This document shows positions 7,360 to 15,903 of a stretch of DNA of 52,926 bases, piece by piece (positions within the stretch are counted from its first letter, which is position 1; each line of letters begins with the position of its first letter). Made by a program: the position numbers and the translations under genes. The notes beneath the pieces were generated by a model that saw nothing but the letters and a program-made list of their open reading frames with translations, searched no databases and was not told the DNA's origin. This DNA is from Clostridia bacterium (GTDB taxonomy: Bacteria > Bacillota > Clostridia > Oscillospirales > CAG-272). The DNA is taken from contig JAFXHU010000010.1 in the NCBI GenBank assembly GCA_017533565.1, positions 1 through 52,926 of the forward strand. Reading direction: 5' to 3'.

Positions 7360-8286
7360 TCAATCGAACAGGGGGGTGGAAAAGTATCTTTCCGCCGTGT
7401 CGGGGAGGACGGTGACGACCGTTTTCCCTTTACCGAGCTTTTTGGCGAGGTGAATTGCCGCTGCGACGTTGGTTCCGCTGCTTATTCCGCACATAATACC
7501 TTCCTTTGCGGCGAGGTCCTTCGCGGCTTGGAGTGCCTCGCCGTCCTTTACGATACAAACCTCGTCGTATATATCCGTGTTAAGAATTGCGGGGATAACG
7601 CCGTCGCCGATACCCATTTGAATATGCGTTCCTATCGACCCGCCCGAGAGTATCGCGGCGTTTTCGGGTTCAACCGCCCATATTGTAATATCGGGATTTT
7701 TTGCCTTCAATGCCTCGCCTATTCCCGTGATTGTGCCGCCCGTTCCGATGCCCGAGCAAAAGCCGTGGATAGGTCCGTTTACCTGCTCCAAAATCTCAAG
7801 CGCCGTTTGCTCGCGCTGAATTGCGGAGTTGGCGGGATTTTCAAACTGCTGTGGGACGAAGACGTTTTCGTCCTCCATTTTCATTTGCATAGCGAGCGCC
7901 AAGCACCTTTCTATACAAAGTCCTATATTTCCGTCGTCGTGGACGAGTATAACCTCCGCGCCGTACTGCTTTACGAGCTTACGCCTTTCCTCGCTCACCG
8001 AGTCGGGCATTATTATTTTTACACGGTAGCCCCTTACCGCGCCAACCAAGGCAAGACCTATTCCCTGGTTGCCGCTGGTCGGCTCGACAATGACGGTGTT
8101 TTCGTTTATAACGCCGCGGCTTTCGGCATCGAGTATCATATTGAGGGCGGTGCGGGTTTTGATAGAGCCGCCGACGTTAAGACCCTCGAACTTCACGAGT
8201 ATTTCCGCACTGTCCGCCTCCACCATATTCGTAAGACGAATCAAAGGGGTGTTCCCCATAGCGTCAAGTATAGAATTGCAAATCAT
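7360..8286 (-). CDS. cysK: Cysteine synthase A (O-acetylserine sulfhydrylase)
   Basis: 308 aa pyridoxal-phosphate enzyme that joins sulfide to O-acetylserine to make cysteine in the cytosol. Family landmarks are GNTPLIRL, the PLP lysine in NVGGSIKTRTA (the usual form is PGGSVKDR, so the TR after the lysine departs from the common pattern), the substrate loop EPTSGNQGIG and the phosphate-binding GIGTGGTITG. The C-terminal LPDTAERYFSTPLF is typical of CysK. AAGGGG precedes the ATG. It has its own strong promoter at 8318-8346 and no sulfur-assimilation neighbours. Confidence 0.95.
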   Translation of the reverse strand: MICNSILDAMGNTPLIRLTNMVEADSAEILVKFEGLNVGGSIKTRTALNMILDAESRGVINENTVIVEPTSGNQGIGLALVGAVRGYRVKIIMPDSVSEERRKLVKQYGAEVILVHDDGNIGLCIERCLALAMQMKMEDENVFVPQQFENPANSAIQREQTALEILEQVNGPIHGFCSGIGTGGTITGIGEALKAKNPDITIWAVEPENAAILSGGSIGTHIQMGIGDGVIPAILNTDIYDEVCIVKDGEALQAAKDLAAKEGIMCGISSGTNVAAAIHLAKKLGKGKTVVTVLPDTAERYFSTPLFD

Positions 8287-8317
8287 TTAATACCCCTTTT
8301 AGGTCAAAATCTTCATA

Positions 8318-8346
8318 ATTATAGCATAGCAACGGTGTGCTGTCAA
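8318..8346 (-). promoter_or_regulatory. Consensus sigma-A promoter for cysK
   Basis: On the minus strand TTGACA (8341-8346) and TATAAT (8318-8323) are separated by exactly 17 bases. The predicted start site is about 25 bases before the cysK ATG. Confidence 0.9.
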
Positions 8347-8434
8347 CCGATACAGCCCTTAAAATAATATGCAAAACGGCGTCTTGCGGCTCATTTTGCA
8401 CCAACCTAAAGCTCCCGCCTCGGGCAACGGCAGT

Positions 8435-9412
8435 CTAAAAAACACCGAGCAGCTTTAAGACGTAGGAGGAGGCAAAAACTCCGATTGCCGAAAAAAGAGT
8501 TGTCCAAACCACGAGCTGTCCCGCGAGGGATGCGTCGGCATCCATTTCCTGTGCCATTGGGACGCTTGAAACGGCTACGGGCGTACAAAATGCCGCTACG
8601 AAGGTGGCAAAATGCGCCCCGTTAAAGCAGCCGAGAAGATACGCCGTGCCAAGACCGATAACGGGAACGGCGAAGCAACGCGCGATAACCCCGAAAAGGA
8701 TATGCCTTTTCAGCTCGGGTATTGCGGAGAAATCAAACTGTGCACCGAGGACCAAAAGCGCGACGGGGGTTGCAACCGCCGAAAGGCTGTTAAGCGTTTT
8801 GTAAATCGGCTCTATGTCGGTGGGACGAAGCTCCACGCCAAGGCGCAGAAAAATCGCACGTATTAAAAGCACCGCGAATCCGAGCGCAATGCTTTGAATC
8901 AGCGGATTTTTAATTATCCCGAGAAGAATTTTCTTCACGCTCGGCTTTTTGTCCGAGGAAAAAATGCAAAGTCCCACAACGGCAAGCACGTTAAAAACGG
9001 GAATGATAAAGGCGGAAAGCAGGCTGGCGGCTATTGCCCCCTCCTCACCGAAAAGCGAGGTGGCAAGAGGTATTCCGACGAGCGCGTAGTTTCCGCGAAA
9101 GACCGATTGCAAAAGCGCACCTCTTTTCGCATTATCCCGCGTGAAAAGAACGACGGCGGCGGACGCTATACCGAAAAGCAGTACGGTAAGCAAAACCGCA
9201 TACCAAACGAAGCCGAAATCCAAATCGGAAAAGCTTTCGATTTTGTAAATATTAAGAAAAAGCATTACGGGCAAAAACAGCCTGAACACAAGCTTGTTAA
9301 GCGCCCTTGCCACATTCTCCTCAAGCATTCCGATTTTCTTCAAAAAATAACCGACAGCCACCATTATAACAATCGGTGCGGTTGCGTTTACCGCAAATAA
9401 CAAATCACCCAT
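8435..9412 (-). CDS. AEC (auxin efflux carrier) family transporter
   Basis: 325 aa, about ten membrane segments in two repeated halves. It begins ATAPIVIMVAVGYFLKKIGML and has the family NKLVFRLFLPVMLFLNI and FRGNYALVGIPLA segments. The second half carries TPVALLVLGAQFD and FCTPVAVSSVPMAQEM. Bacterial members export malate, malonate or other organic acids, and the substrate here is unknown. It is transcribed toward cysK, which has its own promoter, so an operon is not required. AGAGG lies a few bases upstream of the ATG. Confidence 0.9.
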   Translation of the reverse strand: MGDLLFAVNATAPIVIMVAVGYFLKKIGMLEENVARALNKLVFRLFLPVMLFLNIYKIESFSDLDFGFVWYAVLLTVLLFGIASAAVVLFTRDNAKRGALLQSVFRGNYALVGIPLATSLFGEEGAIAASLLSAFIIPVFNVLAVVGLCIFSSDKKPSVKKILLGIIKNPLIQSIALGFAVLLIRAIFLRLGVELRPTDIEPIYKTLNSLSAVATPVALLVLGAQFDFSAIPELKRHILFGVIARCFAVPVIGLGTAYLLGCFNGAHFATFVAAFCTPVAVSSVPMAQEMDADASLAGQLVVWTTLFSAIGVFASSYVLKLLGVF

Positions 9413-9655
9413 TAAATCCTCTTTTGTTTATAATTGTTTACATTTTCGCCAAAATGACATTGGCTTTGCGAATTTTGCGTCCATGCGCTCGCTCCCCGTG
9501 CGCGAGAATACAAGCCGCCCGTATGCCGTGGGGTATTTATAAAGCCAACGTCCGTTTGCTTTGTTAAATCCAACGTATTATAACACAGCATATCGGAAAA
9601 ATCAATAAATAACAGACATTACGGGCAAAAAGACCGATTTATTAAATAAATTGAC

Positions 9656-9684
9656 TTGCTATTATTTCAAAAAGGTTGTATAAT
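9656..9684 (+). promoter_or_regulatory. Sigma-A promoter for uxaC
   Basis: TTGCTA (9656-9661) and TATAAT (9679-9684) are 17 bases apart. TTGACT overlaps just upstream (9651-9656) but gives a 22-base spacer. The 341-base gap between the AEC gene and uxaC (9413-9753) holds this promoter and an ATTGTTTACA motif at 9433. No gene is visible in it. Confidence 0.75.
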
Positions 9685-9753
9685 ATTAAATGTACTCCCG
9701 CCCCTCGGTGCTTGCGGACGGTTAAATCAATTCAAAAAGGACGGTGTAATACC

Positions 9754-11112
9754 ATGAGCTTTATTAACGATAATTTTATGCTTAAAACGGAGGCGGCAAA
9801 AAGGCTTTACGCCGCGGTAAAGGATTTGCCCATAATCGACTACCATTGCCATCTCTCTCCCAAAATGATTGCCGAGGACTATAAATTCAGAAATGCCTAC
9901 GACCTCTTCCTCGGCGGCGACCACTACAAATGGCGTCAGCTTCGCACCAACGGAATAGACGAGGAATACATCACGGGCGGGGCAGACGAATACGAAAAGT
10001 TTTTCGCCTTTGCAAAAACGATGCCCTATCTTATCGGAAATCCGCTTTACCACTGGACGCATCTTGAGCTTAAAAGATATTTCGGGATAGACGAGGTGCT
10101 TACCGAGGAATCCTGCGAGAGAATATGGAATAGGGTTAACGAGAGCCTTCAAAAGCCGGAATTCAGCGCGCAAAATCTCATAAAGGGCTCGGGCGTAGAG
10201 GTTATATGCACAACCGACGACCCCGCGGACACCCTCGAATATCACGCGGCGTTAAAGAACTTCCCCACGAAAATTCTCCCCACCTTCCGTCCCGACAAGG
10301 CGGTTGAAATCGGAAAGGACTCCTTCCTCCCCTATATGAAGGAGATAGGCATATCTTCTTACGGGCAGCTTGAGGGCTGGCTTGTCGAAAGGATAAATTA
10401 TTTTAATTCCTTCGGCTGCCGACTTTCCGACCACGGACTCGAATATATGCCCTTTGCAGAGGGTGATGCAAGCGCCGCATTTAACAAGCGCCTTGCGGGC
10501 GAGGAGCTTACGCGCGAGGAAACCGACGCCTTCAAAACCGCGGTGATGAGGGTGTGTGCGCGGGAATACGCACGCCTTGGCTGGACGATGCAGCTTCATA
10601 TCGGTGCGCTTCGCAACAACAACAGAAAAATGTTTGAAAAAATCGGTGCGGACACGGGCTTTGACTCGATAAACGACCTTTGCGTTGCGGAAAAGCTTTC
10701 GGCGTTTTTGAACTGCTTGGAGTATGAGGACGCTTTGCCGAAAACCATACTTTACACCCTTAACCCGAAGGACAATTACGTGCTTGGCACGATGATAGGT
10801 AATTTCCAGAAGGCACCCACAGCGGGAAGAATACAGTTTGGCTCGGGCTGGTGGTTTAACGACCAGCGCGACGGAATGGTAGCGCAAATGACCGCCCTTG
10901 CAAATCTCGGTATGCTTTCCCGCTTCGTCGGAATGCTCACCGACAGCAGAAGCTTCGTTTCCTACACAAGACACGAGTATTTCAGGCGCATTATGTGCAA
11001 CCTTATCGGCGAGTGGGTTGAAAACGGCGAATATCCCGCGGATTACGAGCGCCTTTATGAAATCGTAAGAGGTATTGCATACTTCAATGCAAAAAAATAT
11101 TTTAACTTTTAA
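9754..11112 (+). CDS. uxaC: Glucuronate (uronate) isomerase
   Basis: 452 aa cytosolic amidohydrolase-superfamily enzyme. It converts D-glucuronate to D-fructuronate and D-galacturonate to D-tagaturonate, the entry step of hexuronate breakdown. The metal motif H31-x-H33 in DYHCHLSPKMIAEDY, the YHWTHLEL block, TTDDP and the C-terminal GMLTDSRSFVSYTRHEYFRR are hallmarks of UxaC. The start at 9754 is preferred because homologues begin at MSFINDNFML; the longer frame from 9676 would add 26 unrelated residues. No other Uxa/Uxu gene lies near, so the rest of the pathway must be elsewhere. It links functionally to the heparinase-like genes 25 kb away. Confidence 0.96.
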   Translation: MSFINDNFMLKTEAAKRLYAAVKDLPIIDYHCHLSPKMIAEDYKFRNAYDLFLGGDHYKWRQLRTNGIDEEYITGGADEYEKFFAFAKTMPYLIGNPLYHWTHLELKRYFGIDEVLTEESCERIWNRVNESLQKPEFSAQNLIKGSGVEVICTTDDPADTLEYHAALKNFPTKILPTFRPDKAVEIGKDSFLPYMKEIGISSYGQLEGWLVERINYFNSFGCRLSDHGLEYMPFAEGDASAAFNKRLAGEELTREETDAFKTAVMRVCAREYARLGWTMQLHIGALRNNNRKMFEKIGADTGFDSINDLCVAEKLSAFLNCLEYEDALPKTILYTLNPKDNYVLGTMIGNFQKAPTAGRIQFGSGWWFNDQRDGMVAQMTALANLGMLSRFVGMLTDSRSFVSYTRHEYFRRIMCNLIGEWVENGEYPADYERLYEIVRGIAYFNAKKYFNF

Positions 11113-11157
11113 AAGCGGCGGCAGTTATTCGCCGAGCATTTAAAAGGCAAGACGAAA

Positions 11158-11184
11158 GCGGCAGGCTATTCCCTGCCGTTTTTT
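11158..11184 (+). terminator. Intrinsic terminator of uxaC
   Basis: CGGCAGG pairs with CCTGCCG and is followed by six T. It lies 45 bases after the uxaC stop. Confidence 0.88.
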
Positions 11185-11225
11185 GACGGAGTCCGCGCGT
11201 TAAGGCAAATATCCCGCTTTTCGGA

Positions 11226-11254
11226 TTGACAATTATCGGCGGCGGTGGTATAAT
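11226..11254 (+). promoter_or_regulatory. Perfect-consensus sigma-A promoter
   Basis: TTGACA (11226-11231) and TATAAT (11249-11254) with a 17-base spacer, upstream of the acyltransferase-like gene. Confidence 0.92.
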
Positions 11255-11297
11255 GTAGAAAAATGCGTAATTTTGCAAACAGGAAACGGAGTGCGAT

Positions 11298-12563
11298 ATG
11301 GAAAAGGATACCGCCACAGCCGAAAGAGTCACCGAGCCGACAAGTCGGGACACCGCGGCAAAAACGAAGCATAAAAAGAAAAAGGTCAGAAGAAAAATAG
11401 GAAAGGTAAACCCCGTAATTTACGCGGCGGTATATGCCGTGCTGAAGGGCAGATATACGAGAAAATACGGCATTACCTTTGACAATGCGGCGGTAAAGGA
11501 CATAAAGGGTCCCGCCATCGTCGTTGCAACGCACACGTCCGACCAGGACCACATTCTCTCCGCGCTTACGCTTTATCCTATTCGCCCCACCTATATCGTA
11601 AGCGAGCATTTTATCCGCAACAAAAAGATGGCGCGGCTTTTAAAGCTTATGCACGTTATAACGAAAAAGATGTTTACCCCCGACGTCGGCACGATAATGA
11701 ACGTGCTTCAGGCGAAGAAGGAAAACGCGGTTATACTAATCTTCCCCGAGGGAAGGCTTTCCTGCTACGGTCACACGCTCCCGGTTACGGAGGGCACGGC
11801 GGAGCTTATCAAAAAGCTCGGTGTAAATCTCTACGCATGGAAGGCGGAGGGCGCGTATTTAACCTTCCCCAAATGGCGCGAGAAGGGTGATGACCGACTC
11901 GGAAAAATCAACTGCTCGGTAAGGCTGCTTCTCTCCGCGGACGAGGTGAAGCAAAAAGAGGTATCCGAAATCAAGGCTTTAACCGAGGCGGCAATCCTCC
12001 ACGACGACGAAAAGGCAATGGAGGGCACCGAATACAGATGTGCCGATATGACGCAGGGACTTGATAAAATACTTTACAAATGCCCCGTTTGTCTTCGCGA
12101 GGACACGCTCACGACCCGTGACAATCATATCAAATGCGATTGCGGACTCAACGCGACTCTCGATAATTTTTACAAGCTACATAACTCCCCGTTTAAATGT
12201 GTCAACGAGTGGTTTGAGTGGCAGCAGGCGTCGATAGACACCGAAAACGGCTGTCTTAAGACGAAGGCACGACTCGGCACGGTGGGAGAGGACGGCTTTA
12301 TGGACCCGAATGCGGGAGAGGGAGAGGTTTATATCGACAAAAACGTATTCACCCTCTCGGGCATTATGCACGGAGAAAGGGTTGAATTTACCGTCAAAAC
12401 CGAAAAAATCGGCGCCTTCCCCATTTCCCCCGGCGACCATTTCGACATTTACCATAACGGAAAGCTCATTTACGTTTACCCCGAGCCAAGCCTCAACGCC
12501 TCGGTAAAATGGGTTTGCTTCCTCGACAAGCTTAATTTTGAGAGAAAAAGCATCACCGTATAA
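11298..12563 (+). CDS. PlsC-like 1-acylglycerol-3-phosphate acyltransferase with a C-terminal zinc ribbon
   Basis: 421 aa. After a Lys/Arg-rich start (about residues 1-35) comes an LPLAT/PlsC acyltransferase core. It has the catalytic H-x4-D motif at H79-D84 (ATHTSDQDH) and the FPEGRLS glycerol-phosphate motif at 149-155. Family members transfer an acyl chain to lysophosphatidate at the membrane. The core is followed, near residues 258-282, by a four-cysteine zinc-ribbon-like CPVC...CDCG element. A further beta-rich region of about 130 residues is unassigned. Typical PlsC proteins are 200-250 aa, so the C-terminal half is an addition. The strong promoter and GGAG before the ATG suggest monocistronic expression. 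Confidence 0.85.
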   Translation: MEKDTATAERVTEPTSRDTAAKTKHKKKKVRRKIGKVNPVIYAAVYAVLKGRYTRKYGITFDNAAVKDIKGPAIVVATHTSDQDHILSALTLYPIRPTYIVSEHFIRNKKMARLLKLMHVITKKMFTPDVGTIMNVLQAKKENAVILIFPEGRLSCYGHTLPVTEGTAELIKKLGVNLYAWKAEGAYLTFPKWREKGDDRLGKINCSVRLLLSADEVKQKEVSEIKALTEAAILHDDEKAMEGTEYRCADMTQGLDKILYKCPVCLREDTLTTRDNHIKCDCGLNATLDNFYKLHNSPFKCVNEWFEWQQASIDTENGCLKTKARLGTVGEDGFMDPNAGEGEVYIDKNVFTLSGIMHGERVEFTVKTEKIGAFPISPGDHFDIYHNGKLIYVYPEPSLNASVKWVCFLDKLNFERKSITV

Positions 12564-12588
12564 AGCACCGGAGGCTTCATATAAAAGG

Positions 12589-12621
12589 ACCGCCCGACAC
12601 AAATGCGTCGGGCGGTTTTCT
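12589..12621 (+). terminator. Intrinsic terminator of the acyltransferase gene
   Basis: ACCGCCCGAC pairs with GTCGGGCGGT around an 8-base loop, with TTTTCTT after it. Confidence 0.88.
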
Positions 12622-12781
12622 TCATTCCTTGCCGTAAATGCTTCTATACTTTTTCAAGGCAAAATAATAATAATTCCGCATAAATATTCCCAGCTTTTTC
12701 GGCGATAGAATCAGAGCCTCCGAGCCAAAGCGCTCAAAGTCCCGCTATTGCTATTTTTTCGTCATCAATTAAAGCCGCCAT
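12622..12781 (-). pseudogene. Remnant of a WYL-domain transcriptional regulator (C-terminus only)
   Basis: The minus strand at 12622-12744 reads RDFERFGSEALILSPKKLG...YRSIYGKE and then stops. FGSEALILSP followed by a helix is the usual end of a WYL-domain regulator. Immediately upstream, in another frame (12734-12781), is ATG plus MAALIDDEKIAIAGL and a stop. No helix-turn-helix or earlier WYL sequence is found, so what remains is about 40 codons of a degraded gene. Confidence 0.5.
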
Positions 12782-12801
12782 TGACCCTCTCTTCTGCAAA
12801 T

Positions 12802-12829
12802 AAAAAAGCACCCACCAAGGGTGCTTTTT
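12802..12829. terminator. Intrinsic terminator
   Basis: AAAAAGCACCC-ACCAA-GGGTGCTTTTT forms a symmetric hairpin with A and T runs. No intact gene adjoins it, so it may be left from the degraded regulator locus. Confidence 0.8.
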
Positions 12830-13097
12830 GTTTAGTTTTTAGTTTATGCTTTTATACACTTACAGGCGAAAGCAGAGATAAAATGCGTTTTCTTGCGTTA
12901 TACATTGCTGACGTTGAATAGACTAAACGGCGGCTCCTACCTTCCGCATCAAGACGTTATACCATTCTATATCGGCAACGATACGGGTTGATGGGTCGCC
13001 TCCGTGATTTGGCGTGGTCGGAGAGCCTAAAGCTCCTTTGGGGTGCATTTTTAGACAAAAGAAGGTGTTTTTTGAAAAAGACTATGCGAGGCGTTGC
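12830..13097. other. Intergenic stretch with no recognised gene
   Basis: No frame here has convincing coding character. A short plus-strand segment (about 12910-12980, LNGGSYLPHQDVIPFYIGNDTG then a stop) looks protein-like but too short to assign. Both the GH3 gene to the right and the remnant to the left read leftward, so this stretch is the 3' flank of the GH3 gene. Confidence 0.5.
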
Positions 13098-14666
13098 CTA
13101 CTCGCACAAATTTATCGGCAAGACTCCGCGGTAATCGTTATTTTTAATTGCCTCCGCCGTAGCTGCCGCCGAGAGCGTCGTGTAGCCGTACGGTGTAATT
13201 GCGGCGTTACATTCTTTTACGTATTTTACATCGTAGGGGGATTTTAAAAGCACGGCAACAATCGGCTTTTTGCGCTCCAAAAGAAGGCGCAGGGTGTCAA
13301 GCTGCTTCGGCCTTGCATCAACGTCGAGAATACCGAATACCGCAACGTCAAAGTCACCGAGAATTGCCTCTCTTTCGGCTTCGGTAGGACCCTCGAAGGA
13401 GGTTGCGAGTGCGGTCGAACCGTCAAGCGAGCTTGCAAGCACGTCTGCAAAGCTTAAGGGACGGCGCATTCCCTCCTCCACTCCTCTTACGGCATCGTAA
13501 ATCGGCGCGATACACAGTATTTTTTTGCCCGAAAGCTTGCCGAGAATACCGTCGTCCCAGATGCGGGTAACGGAGCAAAGCGCATCGCGGTAGGCTTCGG
13601 CTATCGCCTCCTCATCGTAAACCAGCCGCCTTGCAAGCTCGGCATCGGGTGCGGCGGTGGCAATGTTGTATTTTTTCTTTTGGCGGAAAATTCTTTCAAG
13701 AGATTGGTCGATGCGCTCCTCGCTTATCCTTCCGCTTTCCACCGCCGAATAAACTGCAGCAAGCGACTCCTCCACGTATTCCCTGTCAAAGCCGTAGCAA
13801 AGGATTTGGTCACAGCCCGCCTCTATTGCCATAACAGCAGCCTCTCCGTTGGGATACGCCCCCGCAATTGCCTTCATAAGCATAGCGTCGGTTATAACCA
13901 CGCCGTCAAAGCCAAGCTCCCGACGCAAAAGCTCGGTAATAATCTCGGGCGAAAGGGTTGCGGGCAGATTTGAAAACGCAGGGAAAACAACGTGTGCAGT
14001 CATAATCGCTCCCGCCCCCGCCTCAAAGGCGCGCTTGAAGGGTAAAAGCTCGGTTTTGCGGAGAGTGTCTGCATCGGTGATGTTCACCACGTTTCCGACG
14101 TGGGTGTCCGCGCTTACGTTTCCGTGACCCGGAAAGTGCTTTACAGCCGTCATAATCCCCGCCCCCTCAAGACCGATGCAAAATCCCACTCCGCGCTCGG
14201 CAACCTCCTCCGCACTATCCGAGTAGGAGCGAGAGCCTATGATGGGGTTTCGGGGGTCGATATTCACGTCAAGCACGGGCGCATCGTTTGCATTTATGCC
14301 GAGGGCGCGAAGGATTTTGCCAAGCCGCTCGCCTCTTTTAATCATCGTATCGCGGTCGGCGTTTATCGCGGAGTATGCCATTGCGGAGGAGATAAGCGCC
14401 GCACCCTCGTAAAACCTCGTAACCCAGCCGCCCTCCTGGTCGGTGGTGATAAATGGATATTCTCCCGTAGCCGAAAGTGCAAGCTCACGAAGGTCCTCCG
14501 TTAATGTACAAAGCCCCTCGAGCGTATAGCAATTCATCGCGTTGAGCGAAAAATTGCCGAGGTAATAGCTCTTGCAAAGCTCCCTATATTCCTCGGAAAG
14601 CCGCTCGCCCGGCACGGCAAGCATAAAAAGCTGTCCTATTTTTCTTTTAAGTTCTTCCGAAATCAT
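13098..14666 (-). CDS. Glycoside hydrolase family 3 beta-N-acetylhexosaminidase (NagZ-like)
   Basis: 522 aa. NagZ-type GH3 enzymes release N-acetylglucosamine from muropeptides or glycans. Visible features are FITTDQEGGWVTR (residues 72-84), KHFPGHG (176-182) with D187 and H189 of the mobile catalytic loop (SADTHV), and the nucleophile D260 in GVVITDAM. A smaller C-terminal alpha/beta domain follows. The start at 14666 is chosen because GGAGGCGAT immediately precedes it; the longer frame adds a non-homologous hydrophobic stretch. Without that stretch no signal peptide is present, so the enzyme is probably cytosolic. It may serve peptidoglycan recycling or act with the heparinase-like enzymes and mannosidase on imported glycans. 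Confidence 0.9.
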   Translation of the reverse strand: MISEELKRKIGQLFMLAVPGERLSEEYRELCKSYYLGNFSLNAMNCYTLEGLCTLTEDLRELALSATGEYPFITTDQEGGWVTRFYEGAALISSAMAYSAINADRDTMIKRGERLGKILRALGINANDAPVLDVNIDPRNPIIGSRSYSDSAEEVAERGVGFCIGLEGAGIMTAVKHFPGHGNVSADTHVGNVVNITDADTLRKTELLPFKRAFEAGAGAIMTAHVVFPAFSNLPATLSPEIITELLRRELGFDGVVITDAMLMKAIAGAYPNGEAAVMAIEAGCDQILCYGFDREYVEESLAAVYSAVESGRISEERIDQSLERIFRQKKKYNIATAAPDAELARRLVYDEEAIAEAYRDALCSVTRIWDDGILGKLSGKKILCIAPIYDAVRGVEEGMRRPLSFADVLASSLDGSTALATSFEGPTEAEREAILGDFDVAVFGILDVDARPKQLDTLRLLLERKKPIVAVLLKSPYDVKYVKECNAAITPYGYTTLSAAATAEAIKNNDYRGVLPINLCE

Positions 14667-14928
14667 ATCGCCTCCAAGATAAATAAAGAATTGTAAAAAA
14701 ACAAAATTTATACAATTACATACTATCATACCTGCGTTAAAAAATCAAGAAAGGTGTGCTTCTTTTCGCTCTATTTATTTGAGTGCGGCGGCATTTATCT
14801 ACGAATTTGCGACGTGTCGGAAAATGCGGAATTTCATATAATGATATTGGCGCCGAGGCGACGTGCGGAAGAACCTTTTCCGTACCCGGTGAAAAATCGG
14901 CGCGAAAGATAAAACAACGGAGATAAAA

Positions 14929-15783
14929 ATGGCAACCTTTTTTAATCAGGCTTCGCTTTCCTACGGCGGCGAAACCGTAAATTCCAATATCACCGAGGCG
15001 GAGCTTCTTTCGGGACTTCAGCTTACAAAGACGGGGATAACTCCGACCTACACGGCGGGCGGCAACGCGGTTTACGCAATAACACTTTCCAATATGGGAA
15101 GCGTGGCTTACAACGCGCTCACGGTGACCGACGACCTCGGCGCTTATAACGCGGGGACGGGCACGGTAGTTCCTCTCACCTACGTTGACGGCTCGATGCT
15201 CTATTATCTTAACGGAGAGCTTCAGCCCACACCAACCGTTACCGCGGCGGGCAATCTTGAAATCAGCGGAATAAATCTTCCCGCGGGAAGCACCGCAACC
15301 TTTATTTACGAGGTAAGAGCAAACGAATTTGCACCCGTTGCGGCAGGCTCGGTTATCACGAACACCGCAAGCGTTAACGGCGGCGTCGGTGTCGGAGTAA
15401 TTACCGATACCGCGCAAATTACGGTAGAGGAAGCACCTCGCCTTACGATTGCAAAGGCGGTTTGCCCCGCGGTAATAACCGACAATTCGGAGTTGACCTA
15501 CACGCTTATAGTACAAAACCTCGGCAACACGGCAATAGTTGCAACCGACGGCGTGACGGTAAACGACGTTTTCAACCCCGCATTAAGTAATATCACCGTA
15601 ACACTCGACGGTGTAACGCTTGCGGAGGGTGTTGGCTACACCTACGACGAGGAAAGCGGCGCATTTGCGACAACCGACGGCACTCTCACCGTCCCCGCCG
15701 CAACCTACACCCGCGACCCCGTAACGGGAGCGATAAGCACCACCCCCGGCGTAGCGGTTATCACCGTAACGGGAACGGTATAA
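14929..15783 (+). CDS. DUF11 repeat protein without a signal peptide
   Basis: 284 aa made of two DUF11-like beta-sandwich repeats, at about residues 28-165 and 168-284. Each begins with a LTKTG or LTIAKAV strand followed by Y(A/T)I or YTLI, a (L/G)N.G element and a VTDDL or VNDVF strand. Composition is rich in Thr, Val, Ala and Gly with almost no Lys, as in cell-surface proteins. There is no signal peptide, membrane anchor or sorting motif; it starts directly MATFFNQASLSYGG. Similar short DUF11 proteins with this start occur in Clostridia, function unknown. ACGGAGAT precedes the ATG. It is monocistronic with a strong terminator. Confidence 0.85.
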   Translation: MATFFNQASLSYGGETVNSNITEAELLSGLQLTKTGITPTYTAGGNAVYAITLSNMGSVAYNALTVTDDLGAYNAGTGTVVPLTYVDGSMLYYLNGELQPTPTVTAAGNLEISGINLPAGSTATFIYEVRANEFAPVAAGSVITNTASVNGGVGVGVITDTAQITVEEAPRLTIAKAVCPAVITDNSELTYTLIVQNLGNTAIVATDGVTVNDVFNPALSNITVTLDGVTLAEGVGYTYDEESGAFATTDGTLTVPAATYTRDPVTGAISTTPGVAVITVTGTV

Positions 15784-15788
15784 AAATA

Positions 15789-15818
15789 CAGCCCACGCTT
15801 CAAACGTGGGCTGTTTTA
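15789..15818 (+). terminator. Intrinsic terminator of the DUF11 gene
   Basis: ACAGCCCACG pairs with CGTGGGCTGT, followed by a T run, 6 bases after the stop. Confidence 0.88.
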
Positions 15819-15903
15819 CATATGCAACCTATTGTTTACATTTTGATTAAAGAAAAATCTTTAAGTCCCGCAAAATTTAACACGGGGTCGGATTTCCTTT
15901 TGT

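Noticed and set aside
7186-8367. 393-codon plus-strand frame
   Set aside because: Antisense shadow of cysK, which has clear family motifs, a promoter and a ribosome site on the other strand.
12906-12990. GIY-YIG-like fragment (PFYIGNDTG)
   Set aside because: Only about 25 codons before a stop, with no further supporting motif.
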